A DNA stretch of 64,000 nucleotides from Hydrogenophaga sp. IBVHS1 (GTDB lineage Bacteria; Pseudomonadota; Gammaproteobacteria; Burkholderiales; Burkholderiaceae_C). The notes under the pieces were generated by a model that saw only the letters and a list, made by a program, of their open reading frames with translations, was not told the DNA's origin and searched no databases. Both the position numbers and the translations under genes were made by a program. Location of the stretch: assembly GCF_002127265.1 (NCBI RefSeq), contig NZ_NFUU01000001.1, positions 372,001 through 436,000 on the forward strand, written 5' to 3'. Of the stretch, positions 17,139 to 25,250 are shown piece by piece; positions within the stretch are counted from its first letter, which is position 1, and every line of letters begins with the position of its first letter.

Positions 17139-18905
17139 TTACGGTGAGGGACCGCCCCGATCAGGGCGAGGACCCGCTGCTGCGCCCCCACCAGTTCCGG
17201 CTGCGGCGCCTGGGCCTTGGGCGGCGAGAATGGCCCGGAAATCACGAGGGGCTGAAACCGCTGCGGCTGCCGCCGTCTGCGCAGCTTCTGCCGCAGCGGC
17301 AGCGAGTGCCTGCGCTGACCGGTCGGTCTGCCGACAGGCTTCTCCCACTGCTGCGACCAGAGCCATGCGAGCAGGGTCGCCTTGAACAAAGCCCGGGGAG
17401 TTCAGAAATGCTTGCGCTTCTTCGGCGGTAAAGACGCGCCTGGTCGTGGGGTCGGTCGGGGGTGGACGGCCATGGTCACCGGCCACGCCTGGCTGCATGC
17501 ACCGAAACGCTGCTGCGGCGGACAACACGCTGCCTGGCGTCGTGACGCGCCCTGTGCGGGCATCCACCCCATCGGGGAGTTTGACCGGCCGGGTCTCTCC
17601 GCGTGTGGTGTACGGCTCGAGCAAAACGGGGCACCTCAGATCGATCACCAGGTTCTTGTGTGCCTGATCCGTGCTCTGGTTGAGGGCGTGGTGCACCTTT
17701 TCCATGAGCGCGCCTTCCCTGTAGAAGATCAAGGTTTCGGCGACAGCGTGGTGGCCATGGGATGCTGCGCGATCGGCGGGGGTCTCGTTTCTAAAACCCC
17801 CTGCCTCGTCCAGCTTGGCGCCAGCATCATGCAGGGCGTTGAGGGCTCCCGAATGGCCCCTGCGGGCTGCCATGTGGGCGGGTGTCCATCCTTCTGGATT
17901 CAACGCATTCTTCGCTGCGCTCAGATCCGCGCCGGCGGCATGCAAGGCGGCGATGACGCCCGCACGGTTCTCGTGAGCTGCCAGGTGGGCGGGGGTGAGT
18001 CCATCGCGATCCATCGCATTCAGGTTCGCGCGGCCAGCATGCAGGGCGGCGATGATGTCCGAATGCCCCATGCAAGCTGCCACGTGGGAAGGAGTCGATC
18101 CATCGAAACCCGGGGCATTCAGGTCCGCGCCGGCATGGCCCAGGGCGTCGATGGCTCCCACCTGGGCGCTCTGGACTGCCAGGTGGGTGGGGGTCCATCC
18201 GTCGAGACCCGTGGCATTCAGGTTCGCGCCGGCTTCGCCCAGGGCGGCAATGGCTGCCACATGGCCACGTGCGACTGCGATGTGGGCGGGTGTCCGTCCA
18301 TCGCGATCCGGGGCATTCAGGTTCGCGCCGGCAGCACCCAGCGCGGCGATGGCTCCAGCATGGCCCCAGAGGGCTACGTGGTGGGCGGGTGTCAGTTCAT
18401 CGCGATCCACCGCATTCATGTTCGCGCCAGCATCATGCAGCGCGGCGATGACAGTCGCATGGCCCATGGGGGCCGCCAGGTGGACGGGAGTCAGTCCATC
18501 GCGATTCACTGCATTCAGGTTCGCGCGGGCATCGCCCAGTGCGGCGATGGCTTCCACATGGCCGTACTGCACTGCCAGGTGGGCGGGAGTCAGTCCGTCG
18601 CGATTCACTGCATTCAGGTTTGCGCCGGCAGCATGCAGGGCTGCAACTGAATCCGCATGCCCTCTGTGGGCGGCCTGGTGGGCCGGGGTACGTCCTTTGC
18701 GATCTGCCGCACTCAACTGCGCACCGGCATCGCCCAACGCAGCAATGGCTCCCGCATGACCCTTCTCGGCCGCAAGGTGGGCGGAAGTCTGTCCCGAGGG
18801 ATCCGCTGAGTCCAGATCCGTGCGTGCCTCCTTCAGGCGCTCGATGATTTCCTGGATGCTCTGGTCACTCCTGCCATTGGCAATGGCTTCGATCAATTCG
18901 TCCAT
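17139..18905 (-). CDS. Ankyrin-repeat protein with U-box-like domain, copy A (longest)
   Basis: First gene of the array, 588 aa from MDELIEAIANGRSDQS. Eleven ankyrin repeats occupy about residues 28-395. The linker (EGALMEKVHHALNQSTDQAH) and the U-box-like block (about 422-506) follow: LRCPVLLEPYTTRGE, TRPVKLPDGVDARTGRV, SVLSAAAAFRCMQP, then DPTTRRVFTAEEAQAFLNSP. An Ala-rich linker and tail PRDFRAILAAQGPG end the protein. Alternative starts are the adjacent ATG at 18908 and one at 18962 with AAGGTGA touching it; the 18962 extension resembles that of copy C. Copies A, B, C and D lie 38-77 nt apart, and D and E are 180 nt apart, so they are probably co-transcribed. Confidence 0.72.
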   Translation of the reverse strand: MDELIEAIANGRSDQSIQEIIERLKEARTDLDSADPSGQTSAHLAAEKGHAGAIAALGDAGAQLSAADRKGRTPAHQAAHRGHADSVAALHAAGANLNAVNRDGLTPAHLAVQYGHVEAIAALGDARANLNAVNRDGLTPVHLAAPMGHATVIAALHDAGANMNAVDRDELTPAHHVALWGHAGAIAALGAAGANLNAPDRDGRTPAHIAVARGHVAAIAALGEAGANLNATGLDGWTPTHLAVQSAQVGAIDALGHAGADLNAPGFDGSTPSHVAACMGHSDIIAALHAGRANLNAMDRDGLTPAHLAAHENRAGVIAALHAAGADLSAAKNALNPEGWTPAHMAARRGHSGALNALHDAGAKLDEAGGFRNETPADRAASHGHHAVAETLIFYREGALMEKVHHALNQSTDQAHKNLVIDLRCPVLLEPYTTRGETRPVKLPDGVDARTGRVTTPGSVLSAAAAFRCMQPGVAGDHGRPPPTDPTTRRVFTAEEAQAFLNSPGFVQGDPARMALVAAVGEACRQTDRSAQALAAAAAEAAQTAAAAAVSAPRDFRAILAAQGPGAAAGTGGGAAAGPRPDRGGPSP

Positions 18906-19132
18906 CATGTCGGTGCTGTTTTGTGTCGAAGAGGGCAGGGGAATCAATGGGCGGGCAGCCATTCACCTTGAACCCTTGAATTTACCGAGGCCGCCTTGCG
19001 AGCGATGCAGTCATGCCCCAAGCGGCGTGCCGGCCGAACGGATTGACCTTCAAAGGTGTGCATTTGTTGAAGACCGCCATGCGGCCAGTCGTCGATGGCG
19101 CCAGGCGAGCGCGGGCGGAGTGCCCCGCGAGC

Positions 19133-19138
19133 TACCAT
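19133..19138 (+). promoter_or_regulatory. -10-like hexamer placed for leaderless queC transcription
   Basis: TACCAT ends 7 nt before the queC ATG, which has no Shine-Dalgarno sequence. The placement would put the transcript start at or next to the start codon. The rest of the 18909-19145 gap, which must also hold the ankyrin-array promoter on the other strand, shows nothing I can name. Confidence 0.35.
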
Positions 19139-19145
19139 CCGGCTC

Positions 19146-19901
19146 ATGATTGCCACAGCGCCACAAACCACGCCCCACCACACCAGCGCCCTGGTGCTGT
19201 TCTCGGGCGGGCAGGACTCCACCACCTGCCTTGCCCATGCCCTCTCGCGGTTCACGCGTGTTGAAACCATTGGCTTCGACTATGGCCAGCGCCATCACGT
19301 GGAGATGCAGGCGCGCCACGTGGTGCTGCGCGAGTTGCGCCAGCGCTTTCCGGCCTGGTCGGAGCGGCTGGGCGAAGACCATGTGCTGGATCTCGCCGTG
19401 CTGGGCAAGGTGAGCGAAACCTCGCTCACGCGCGACATGGCCTTTCGCATGGAAGAGAGCGGCCTGCCCAACACCTTTGTGCCCGGGCGCAACCTGCTCT
19501 TCATGACGCTGGCCGCCGCACTGGCCTACCGGCGCGGCATCCAGGTCATCGTCACCGGTGTTTGCGAGACCGATTTTTCAGGTTACCCGGACTGTCGCGA
19601 CGACACCATGAAGGCACTGCAGGTGGCGCTTTCGCTCGGCATGGACCACCGTTTCCTGATCGACACGCCGCTCATGTGGATCGACAAGGCCGCCACCTGG
19701 CGCCTGGCGCATGAGCTGGGTGAGGCGGCCAGTCTGGTGGGCGGAGGCAACGCGCTGGTGAACCTGATCGTGGAGCACACGCACACCTGCTACCTGGGCG
19801 ACCGTGAGCACCGCCATGTGTGGGGTTACGGTTGTGGGAGCTGCCCGGCTTGCGAACTGCGCGCCCGGGGCTGGCACGGCTACGTGGCGGCCAACCGGTA
19901 G
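19146..19901 (+). CDS. queC: 7-cyano-7-deazaguanine synthase QueC
   Basis: Converts 7-carboxy-7-deazaguanine to preQ0 in queuosine biosynthesis, using ATP and ammonia. The 251-aa protein has the PP-loop [10 protein letters not shown] near residue 23, and [19 protein letters not shown] and [17 protein letters not shown], both typical of QueC. The C-terminal zinc site is built from Cys residues in HTCYLG and [14 protein letters not shown] 19146 is chosen over an upstream ATG at 19095 because it gives the usual N-terminal length. Its last 22 bp overlap the convergent ABC transporter gene. Confidence 0.95.
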   Translation: MIATAPQTTPHHTSALVLFSGGQDSTTCLAHALSRFTRVETIGFDYGQRHHVEMQARHVVLRELRQRFPAWSERLGEDHVLDLAVLGKVSETSLTRDMAFRMEESGLPNTFVPGRNLLFMTLAAALAYRRGIQVIVTGVCETDFSGYPDCRDDTMKALQVALSLGMDHRFLIDTPLMWIDKAATWRLAHELGEAASLVGGGNALVNLIVEHTHTCYLGDREHRHVWGYGCGSCPACELRARGWHGYVAANR

Positions 19902-21652
19902 CGCGCACCCGCTTCGCCGCCGGGTTCCAGCGTCCACTGCGCCTGGTGGAATTGCGCCACCGCAGGCCGGTGCGCGATCGACACCAGGGCGCCGTTGGAT
20001 TCAGCCACCAAAGCCTGCAGACGCGCGTAGAGCGTGGCCTCTGCGGCTTCGTCCAGCGCGCTGGTGGCTTCGTCCACGAACAGCCAGCGCGGCTTCTTCA
20101 GCAAGGCGCGGGCAATGGCCAGGCGTTGCTGCTCACCGCCCGAGAGCTTCTGGCCCCAGGTGTCGTGTTCGTCCAGGCGTGCAGCCAGATCGGGCAGCAG
20201 GGCTTCGCGCAGCGCCTGCTGCAGGTCGGCGTCGCTGTACTTCGTGGCCGGCTCAGGGTAGGCCAGCGCATCGCGCAGAGAACCGTGCGGGAAGTAGGGC
20301 CGCTGCGGCAGGAACATGGCGCGTTCCGAAAAGTCCGCCGGCATGCGCAGGCGGCGCTCTGACCAGGGCCAGATGCCCGCCAGGCCACGGAACAAGGTGG
20401 ATTTGCCGCTGCCCGATGGGCCTTTGACCAACACGGTGTCGCCCGGCGCAATGCGCAGGCCGTGGGCCGACAGCAGGGGCAGGTTGCCGGGCAAAGCGAG
20501 TTGCAGGTCGTCCAGCGCCAGCGCGTCTTCGGTGTTGGCGTTGGCCGCTGTGTCGGTGGCGGGCACGGCCAGCGCCTGGAAGCTTTCCTCGAAGCTGGTG
20601 ATGCGGTCGGTGGTGGCGCGCCAGACGGCCAGGCTGCTGTAGTTGTCGACGAACCACGAGAGCGAGTCCTGCACACGGCCGAAGGCCGACGATATCTGGA
20701 TCAGCTCGCCGAGCTGAATGGCGCCGCTGAAGAACCGTGGCGCGGCCACGATGAAGGGGAACACCACGGCGGCCTGGCCGAAACCATTGGTGAACCAGAT
20801 CAGGCGTTTCTGTGCGTTGATGAGCTTCAGGTAGTTGGCCAGCAGGGTGGTGAAGCGCTCGCCAAGGTGTTGGCGTTCCACCGGCTCGCCCTTGTCCAGC
20901 GCAATGGATTCGCTGTACTCGCGCACGCGGACCAGGTGGTGGCGAAAGTCCGCTTCAAAACGCTGCTGCTTGAAGTTCAGCGCAATCTGCGGGCGGCCGA
21001 TGTAGTGCGTGGCGATGCTGCCCAGCAGGCAGTAGAGCACTGCCATCCACACCATGAAACCGGGGATGGTGTATTCGCTGCCGTTGAACGAGAACGCGAA
21101 ACTGCCCGAGAGTGTCCAGAGGATGCCGACAAAGCTCACCAGCGTGACCACCGCGTTGAGCAGCCCCATGGACAGCGTCACCGAGTAGCTGGTGAAGAGC
21201 TTCATGTCTTCGGCAATGCGCTGGTCCGGGTTGTCGGGCGGTGCGTCTTCACCCTTCGCAAAGCGCGAGACCTCAAGCTGGTAGAAGGCCTTGTTCGACA
21301 GCCAGCGGTCGAGGTAGTGGCCGGTCATCCAGGCGCGCCAGCGCATTTCCAGCAGCTGCGTCAGGTAGAAGCGGTAGACCGCGATGATGATGAAACCAAA
21401 GGCGAGGTAGGTGTAGCGGCCGAGTTCGCGCCAGAACGTTGCAGCGTCCTTGTTCTGCAGCGCGTCGTAGAACACCCGGTTCCACTCGTTGATCAGCACC
21501 AGCATGTAGACCGCGCCCAGGTTGAGCAGCACGATGGCCGCCAGCAGGCCGCGCGCTTTCCATTTCTCTTCCGAATGGAAGTAGGGCGCGGCGAGCCGGT
21601 GCACCTTGCCGGCAAATTCGCGGAAGCCTTTGAATTTCTCGCTCAAGCTCAT
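19880..21652 (-). CDS. ABC transporter, fused permease/ATPase of the SbmA/BacA-YddA type
   Basis: 590-aa half-transporter. The N-terminal membrane domain (about residues 25-320) has several hydrophobic spans ([37 protein letters not shown]) and the family segment [17 protein letters not shown] followed by [13 protein letters not shown]. The ATPase domain (about 385-590) has Walker [11 protein letters not shown], signature [16 protein letters not shown] and Walker [15 protein letters not shown]. Relatives move peptides, vitamin B12 or very-long-chain lipids, so the substrate cannot be set from sequence. It lies 12 nt downstream of the 5'-nucleotidase gene. Confidence 0.88.
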   Translation of the reverse strand: MSLSEKFKGFREFAGKVHRLAAPYFHSEEKWKARGLLAAIVLLNLGAVYMLVLINEWNRVFYDALQNKDAATFWRELGRYTYLAFGFIIIAVYRFYLTQLLEMRWRAWMTGHYLDRWLSNKAFYQLEVSRFAKGEDAPPDNPDQRIAEDMKLFTSYSVTLSMGLLNAVVTLVSFVGILWTLSGSFAFSFNGSEYTIPGFMVWMAVLYCLLGSIATHYIGRPQIALNFKQQRFEADFRHHLVRVREYSESIALDKGEPVERQHLGERFTTLLANYLKLINAQKRLIWFTNGFGQAAVVFPFIVAAPRFFSGAIQLGELIQISSAFGRVQDSLSWFVDNYSSLAVWRATTDRITSFEESFQALAVPATDTAANANTEDALALDDLQLALPGNLPLLSAHGLRIAPGDTVLVKGPSGSGKSTLFRGLAGIWPWSERRLRMPADFSERAMFLPQRPYFPHGSLRDALAYPEPATKYSDADLQQALREALLPDLAARLDEHDTWGQKLSGGEQQRLAIARALLKKPRWLFVDEATSALDEAAEATLYARLQALVAESNGALVSIAHRPAVAQFHQAQWTLEPGGEAGARYRLAAT

Positions 21653-21664
21653 GGGGTCACCTGT

Positions 21665-22561
21665 TCAGGGATTCGATATGCCGCTGGCCACATGGCCGGC
21701 GGGCACATGCATTGACGCCGACTCGATGTGGCCGGTCTGGTCGTCAAAGAAAAAATCGGGCTCGAACTCGCGCAGGAATTCACCCTTGGGCAGGCCACCG
21801 AGGAACATGGCTTCGTCGACCTCGATGTTCCAGTTCATCAGCGTGCGGATGGCGCGTTCGTGCGCCGGCGCGCTGCGCGCGGTCACCAGCGCGGTGCGCA
21901 CGCGCATGAGCGGCGTGCCCTCGCTCTGCAGGCGGTGCAGGGCTTCGAGCAGTGGCTTGAACGGGCCGCCGGCCAGCGGCAGGCTGGCGTTGGTGGCCTC
22001 GTGCGCCTGGAAGGCCGAGAGGCCCTGCGCCTGGTACACGCGCTCGGCCTCGTCGGAAAACAGCACGGCGTCGCCGTCAAAGGCGATGCGCACCTCGTGC
22101 GGGTGCGCGGTGCCCGCATGCACCGACAGCGGGTACACCTGTGCGGCGGGCACGCCGGCTTCGAGCGCAGCGCGCACATCGGCGAGGTGGGTGGAGAGAA
22201 ACAGGTTGGCCCGCAACGGGCGCAAATAGCGCCAGGGCGGCTGGCCGCGCGTGAAGCTGCCGCGCTGAATGGGCAGGCCGTAGTGCTGCGCCGAGCGGAA
22301 CACCCGCATGCCCGACACCGGGTCGTTGCGCGAGAGGATGACCACCTCCACGCGCTGCGCATTCGCATCGTTGAAAGCCAGCAGCTTGTGCACCAGCGAG
22401 AACGCCACACCCGGCAGGGCGGGCTGGTCCAGCCGGTCCAGCTGCAGCTTCATGTAGGCCCGGTCGTCGCCGGTTTCGAAGACCTGGTTCTCTTCTTCGA
22501 AATCGAACAGCGCACGCGAAGAAATGGCAACGACGAGCTTGCCTTCGAGCGTCACGCCCAT
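21665..22561 (-). CDS. Cytosolic 5'-nucleotidase (cN-I family)
   Basis: 298-aa protein matching the 5_nucleotid family. Conserved pieces include LVVAISSRALFDFEEEN at the N-terminus, VEVVILSRNDPVSGMRVF, the HAD-like IAFDGDAVLFSDEAERVYQ, and DEAMFLGGLPKGEFL near the C-terminus, followed by FFFDDQ. It should dephosphorylate nucleoside monophosphates. It starts immediately after gspF on the same strand, so it may be transcribed with the secretion operon. Confidence 0.88.
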   Translation of the reverse strand: MGVTLEGKLVVAISSRALFDFEEENQVFETGDDRAYMKLQLDRLDQPALPGVAFSLVHKLLAFNDANAQRVEVVILSRNDPVSGMRVFRSAQHYGLPIQRGSFTRGQPPWRYLRPLRANLFLSTHLADVRAALEAGVPAAQVYPLSVHAGTAHPHEVRIAFDGDAVLFSDEAERVYQAQGLSAFQAHEATNASLPLAGGPFKPLLEALHRLQSEGTPLMRVRTALVTARSAPAHERAIRTLMNWNIEVDEAMFLGGLPKGEFLREFEPDFFFDDQTGHIESASMHVPAGHVASGISNP

Positions 22562-22563
22562 GT

Positions 22564-23793
22564 TCAGGTCACGAGCTGGTTGAGCTGGATGATCGGCATC
22601 AGCACGGCCAGCACGATCAGCATCACCACCAGGCCCATGCCCACGATCAGCAGCGGCTCCAGGATGGTGGCCATGTGCATGGCGCGGCGCTGCACTTCGG
22701 CGCCGAGTTGTGCGGCAGCGCGGTCGAGCATGGCGGGCAACTGACCGGTTTGTTCACCGAGGCGCGCGAACATCGAAACCAGTGGCGGAAAGCGCTTCTT
22801 GCTGCCCAGCGCCGACGCGAGCGGCGCGCCCTCGCGCACCAGCACCAGCGCGTCAAGTGCGTCGGCGCGCATGGCCTGGTTGCCCAGCGTCTCTGCGGCC
22901 GTTTGCAGCGCACGCAAGATGGGCACGCCCGCCGCTGCGAGCATGGACAACGTGGAGGCAAAGCGCGCCGCGTTGTAGCCGCGCGCCAACCGGCCCACCA
23001 GCGGCAGGCGCAGCCAGGCCGCGTCCATGCTCAGGCGCATGCCCTCGTTGCGCCGTGCCATCGCGATGCCGAAACCGCCCAGCACGAGTCCCGCCAGCAT
23101 GAACCAGCCGTAGCTGCGCACAAAGGCGCTGAGGTCGAGCATGACCACGGTGAGGAAGGGCAGGGCGCGCTTGCTGCCGGCAAACACGTTGGCCACCTGT
23201 GGCACCACGTAAGACACCAGGAAAATCACGATCACCACCGCCACCAGCGTGACGATGGCCGGGTAGAGCGAGGCCGCCACAATCTTGTTCTTCAAAGCCT
23301 CGCGCGCTTCCAGATCGTCGGCCAGCCGCTCCAGCACGGTGCCGAGCAGGCCGCTTTGTTCGCCAGCGGCGATCACCCCGGTGTAGATGGGCGAGAACTC
23401 ACGTGGGTGCTGTGAGAGCGCACGCGCAAAGGGCGAGCCACTGTTGACTTCGGACCTCAGCGAGGCCATGAGGTTGCGCTGCTTGTCGACCTCCGCTTCT
23501 TCGGTAAGGGCGGTGAGCGCGCGTTCCAGCGGCAAGCCGGCGCTCACGAGGCCGGCGAGCTGGCGCGTCCACACCGCCAGGGCGGTGGCGCCAAAAACCC
23601 GGCCGCCCCAGAGCGTGACATTGAGCCCGCTCGATGCCTCGCCGCTCGAGCCTCCGCTGGCCGGCTCCACCAGCAGCGGGACCAGCGCGCGAGCGCGCAA
23701 CATGCTGCGCGCGGCGCGAGCGGTATCGGCGTCGATCAGGCCTTTCTGGGTGGCGCCCTGTGCGTCGAGGGCTTCGAAGGTATAGGCGGGCAC
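22564..23793 (-). CDS. gspF: Type II secretion inner-membrane platform protein GspF
   Basis: 409-aa polytopic protein with two repeated T2SF domains (about residues 70-195 and 270-395). LVSAGLPLERALTALTEEAE and LSMLAAAGVPILRALQTAAE mark the two repeats. Three membrane spans include IVTLVAVVIVIFLVSYVVP and LLIVGMGLVVMLIVLAVLMP. It starts MPAYTFEALDAQG, the standard GspF start. It lies 4 nt after gspE and ends the gsp minus-strand operon. Confidence 0.96.
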   Translation of the reverse strand: MPAYTFEALDAQGATQKGLIDADTARAARSMLRARALVPLLVEPASGGSSGEASSGLNVTLWGGRVFGATALAVWTRQLAGLVSAGLPLERALTALTEEAEVDKQRNLMASLRSEVNSGSPFARALSQHPREFSPIYTGVIAAGEQSGLLGTVLERLADDLEAREALKNKIVAASLYPAIVTLVAVVIVIFLVSYVVPQVANVFAGSKRALPFLTVVMLDLSAFVRSYGWFMLAGLVLGGFGIAMARRNEGMRLSMDAAWLRLPLVGRLARGYNAARFASTLSMLAAAGVPILRALQTAAETLGNQAMRADALDALVLVREGAPLASALGSKKRFPPLVSMFARLGEQTGQLPAMLDRAAAQLGAEVQRRAMHMATILEPLLIVGMGLVVMLIVLAVLMPIIQLNQLVT

Positions 23794-23797
23794 AGCT

Positions 23798-25240
23798 TCA
23801 GTCCCGGGTGACTGACATGACTTCTTCCGGGGAGGTGATGCCAGCCTCGATCAAACGCTGCCCGTCCGCGCGCATGGAGCGCAATCCGGCGGCCTCGGCG
23901 GCCACGAACACCTTGCTCTCGGCTGCCCGGTTGTGGATGAGCGAACGGATCTTGTCGTCGGCCACCATGAGTTCGTAGATGCCGGTGCGGCCCTTGTAGC
24001 CACTCTGGTTGCAGTGTTCGCAACCCACGGGGTGCCACTGGCCCTTGTCGTCCTGGCGGCGGCAATGCACACACAGGCGGCGCACCAGGCGCTGGGCCAG
24101 CACGCCCAGCAGCGAGGAACTGAGCAGGAAGGGCTCCACGCCCATGTCGGTCAGGCGCGTCACGGCGCTGGGTGCGTCGTTGGTGTGCAGCGTGGCCAGC
24201 ACCAGGTGGCCGGTGAGGGAAGCCTGGATGGCGATCTGGGCCGTCTCGAAATCGCGGATCTCGCCGATCATGATCACGTCCGGGTCCTGCCGCAGGATGG
24301 CACGCAGGGCCTTGGCGAAATCCAGATCAATCTTGGCATTGACCTGTGTCTGGCCGACACCGGGCAACTCGTACTCGATCGGGTCCTCGACCGTCATGAT
24401 GTTCTGGGTGTTCGCGTCCAGCCGTTGCAGGGCGGCGTACAGCGTGGTGGTCTTGCCCGAACCCGTGGGGCCGGTCACCAGAATGATGCCGTGCGGCTGG
24501 CCGATGAGCTGGCGGAAGCGATCGAGCACATCGCCCTGCATGCCCACCGCTTCCAGGGTGAGCTTGCTTTCGGTCTTGTCGAGCAGGCGCAGCACGGCGC
24601 GTTCGCCATGCGCGCTGGGCAGCGTCGATACACGCACATCGACCGCGCGTGTGCCGATGCGAAGCGAAATGCGGCCGTCCTGCGGCAGGCGCTTTTCAGA
24701 GATGTCCAGCTCAGCCATGATCTTCAGGCGCGAGATCAGCGCGGCGTGCAGCGCGCGGTTGGGTTGCACGACTTCGCGAAGGGTGCCGTCCACGCGAAAG
24801 CGCACGCTGGAATGGCGCTCATACGGCTCGATGTGGATGTCACTCGCGCCGTCGCGCGCGGCCTGCGTGAGCAGGGCATTAAGCATGCGGATGATGGGGG
24901 CGTCGTCGGCGGTTTCCAGCAAATCTTCGATGGCCGGCAGCTCCTGCATCATGCGGCTGAGATCGGCCTCGCCCTGCACCTCGCTCACCACGGCGGCCGC
25001 GCTCGACTCACCTTGCGCGTAGGCGGCGCTGATGCGCTGCTTGAGCGTTTCGCCTTCTTCCCAGTGGATCTCACGCACCTCGTGGCTGCGCAGAATTTCG
25101 GTCAGGGCCGAGAGTCGGCGTGTGCGCGCGCCGGTGTCGGTGGCCGGCGTGCTGCTGCCCAGCAAGGTCTGGGTGACGCCGTCGTCTTCCAGCAGCCAGT
25201 GGTGCTCGCGGGCAAAAGCGTAGGGCAGCGGGTATTTCAC
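23798..25240 (-). CDS. gspE: Type II secretion ATPase GspE
   Basis: Cytoplasmic ATPase that powers pseudopilus assembly, 480 aa. The N1E region is followed by ASDIHIEPYERHSSVRFRVD, Walker A GPTGSGKTTTLYAAL, the Asp box and Walker B region DPDVIMIGEIRDFETAQIA, and the His box. The C-terminal zinc tetracysteine (CVHC and CEHC, about residues 394-415) is intact. The gene lies between gspD and gspF. Confidence 0.97.
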   Translation of the reverse strand: MKYPLPYAFAREHHWLLEDDGVTQTLLGSSTPATDTGARTRRLSALTEILRSHEVREIHWEEGETLKQRISAAYAQGESSAAAVVSEVQGEADLSRMMQELPAIEDLLETADDAPIIRMLNALLTQAARDGASDIHIEPYERHSSVRFRVDGTLREVVQPNRALHAALISRLKIMAELDISEKRLPQDGRISLRIGTRAVDVRVSTLPSAHGERAVLRLLDKTESKLTLEAVGMQGDVLDRFRQLIGQPHGIILVTGPTGSGKTTTLYAALQRLDANTQNIMTVEDPIEYELPGVGQTQVNAKIDLDFAKALRAILRQDPDVIMIGEIRDFETAQIAIQASLTGHLVLATLHTNDAPSAVTRLTDMGVEPFLLSSSLLGVLAQRLVRRLCVHCRRQDDKGQWHPVGCEHCNQSGYKGRTGIYELMVADDKIRSLIHNRAAESKVFVAAEAAGLRSMRADGQRLIEAGITSPEEVMSVTRD

Positions 25241-25250
25241 GGCCGCGGCC

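Noticed and set aside
12000..18900. Long plus-strand open frames with repeated HRDPxHSG-, VGGGxSI- or FAPAxCRA-type peptides opposite the ankyrin genes
   Set aside because: They mirror the 99-bp ankyrin units in other frames of GC-rich DNA. They lack conserved starts, and the minus-strand frames give clear ankyrin folds.
11904..18905. Ankyrin array considered as a mobile genomic island
   Set aside because: No integrase, transposase, tRNA junction or flanking direct repeat is visible, and base composition looks like the neighbours. Transfer is possible but not supported by the sequence.
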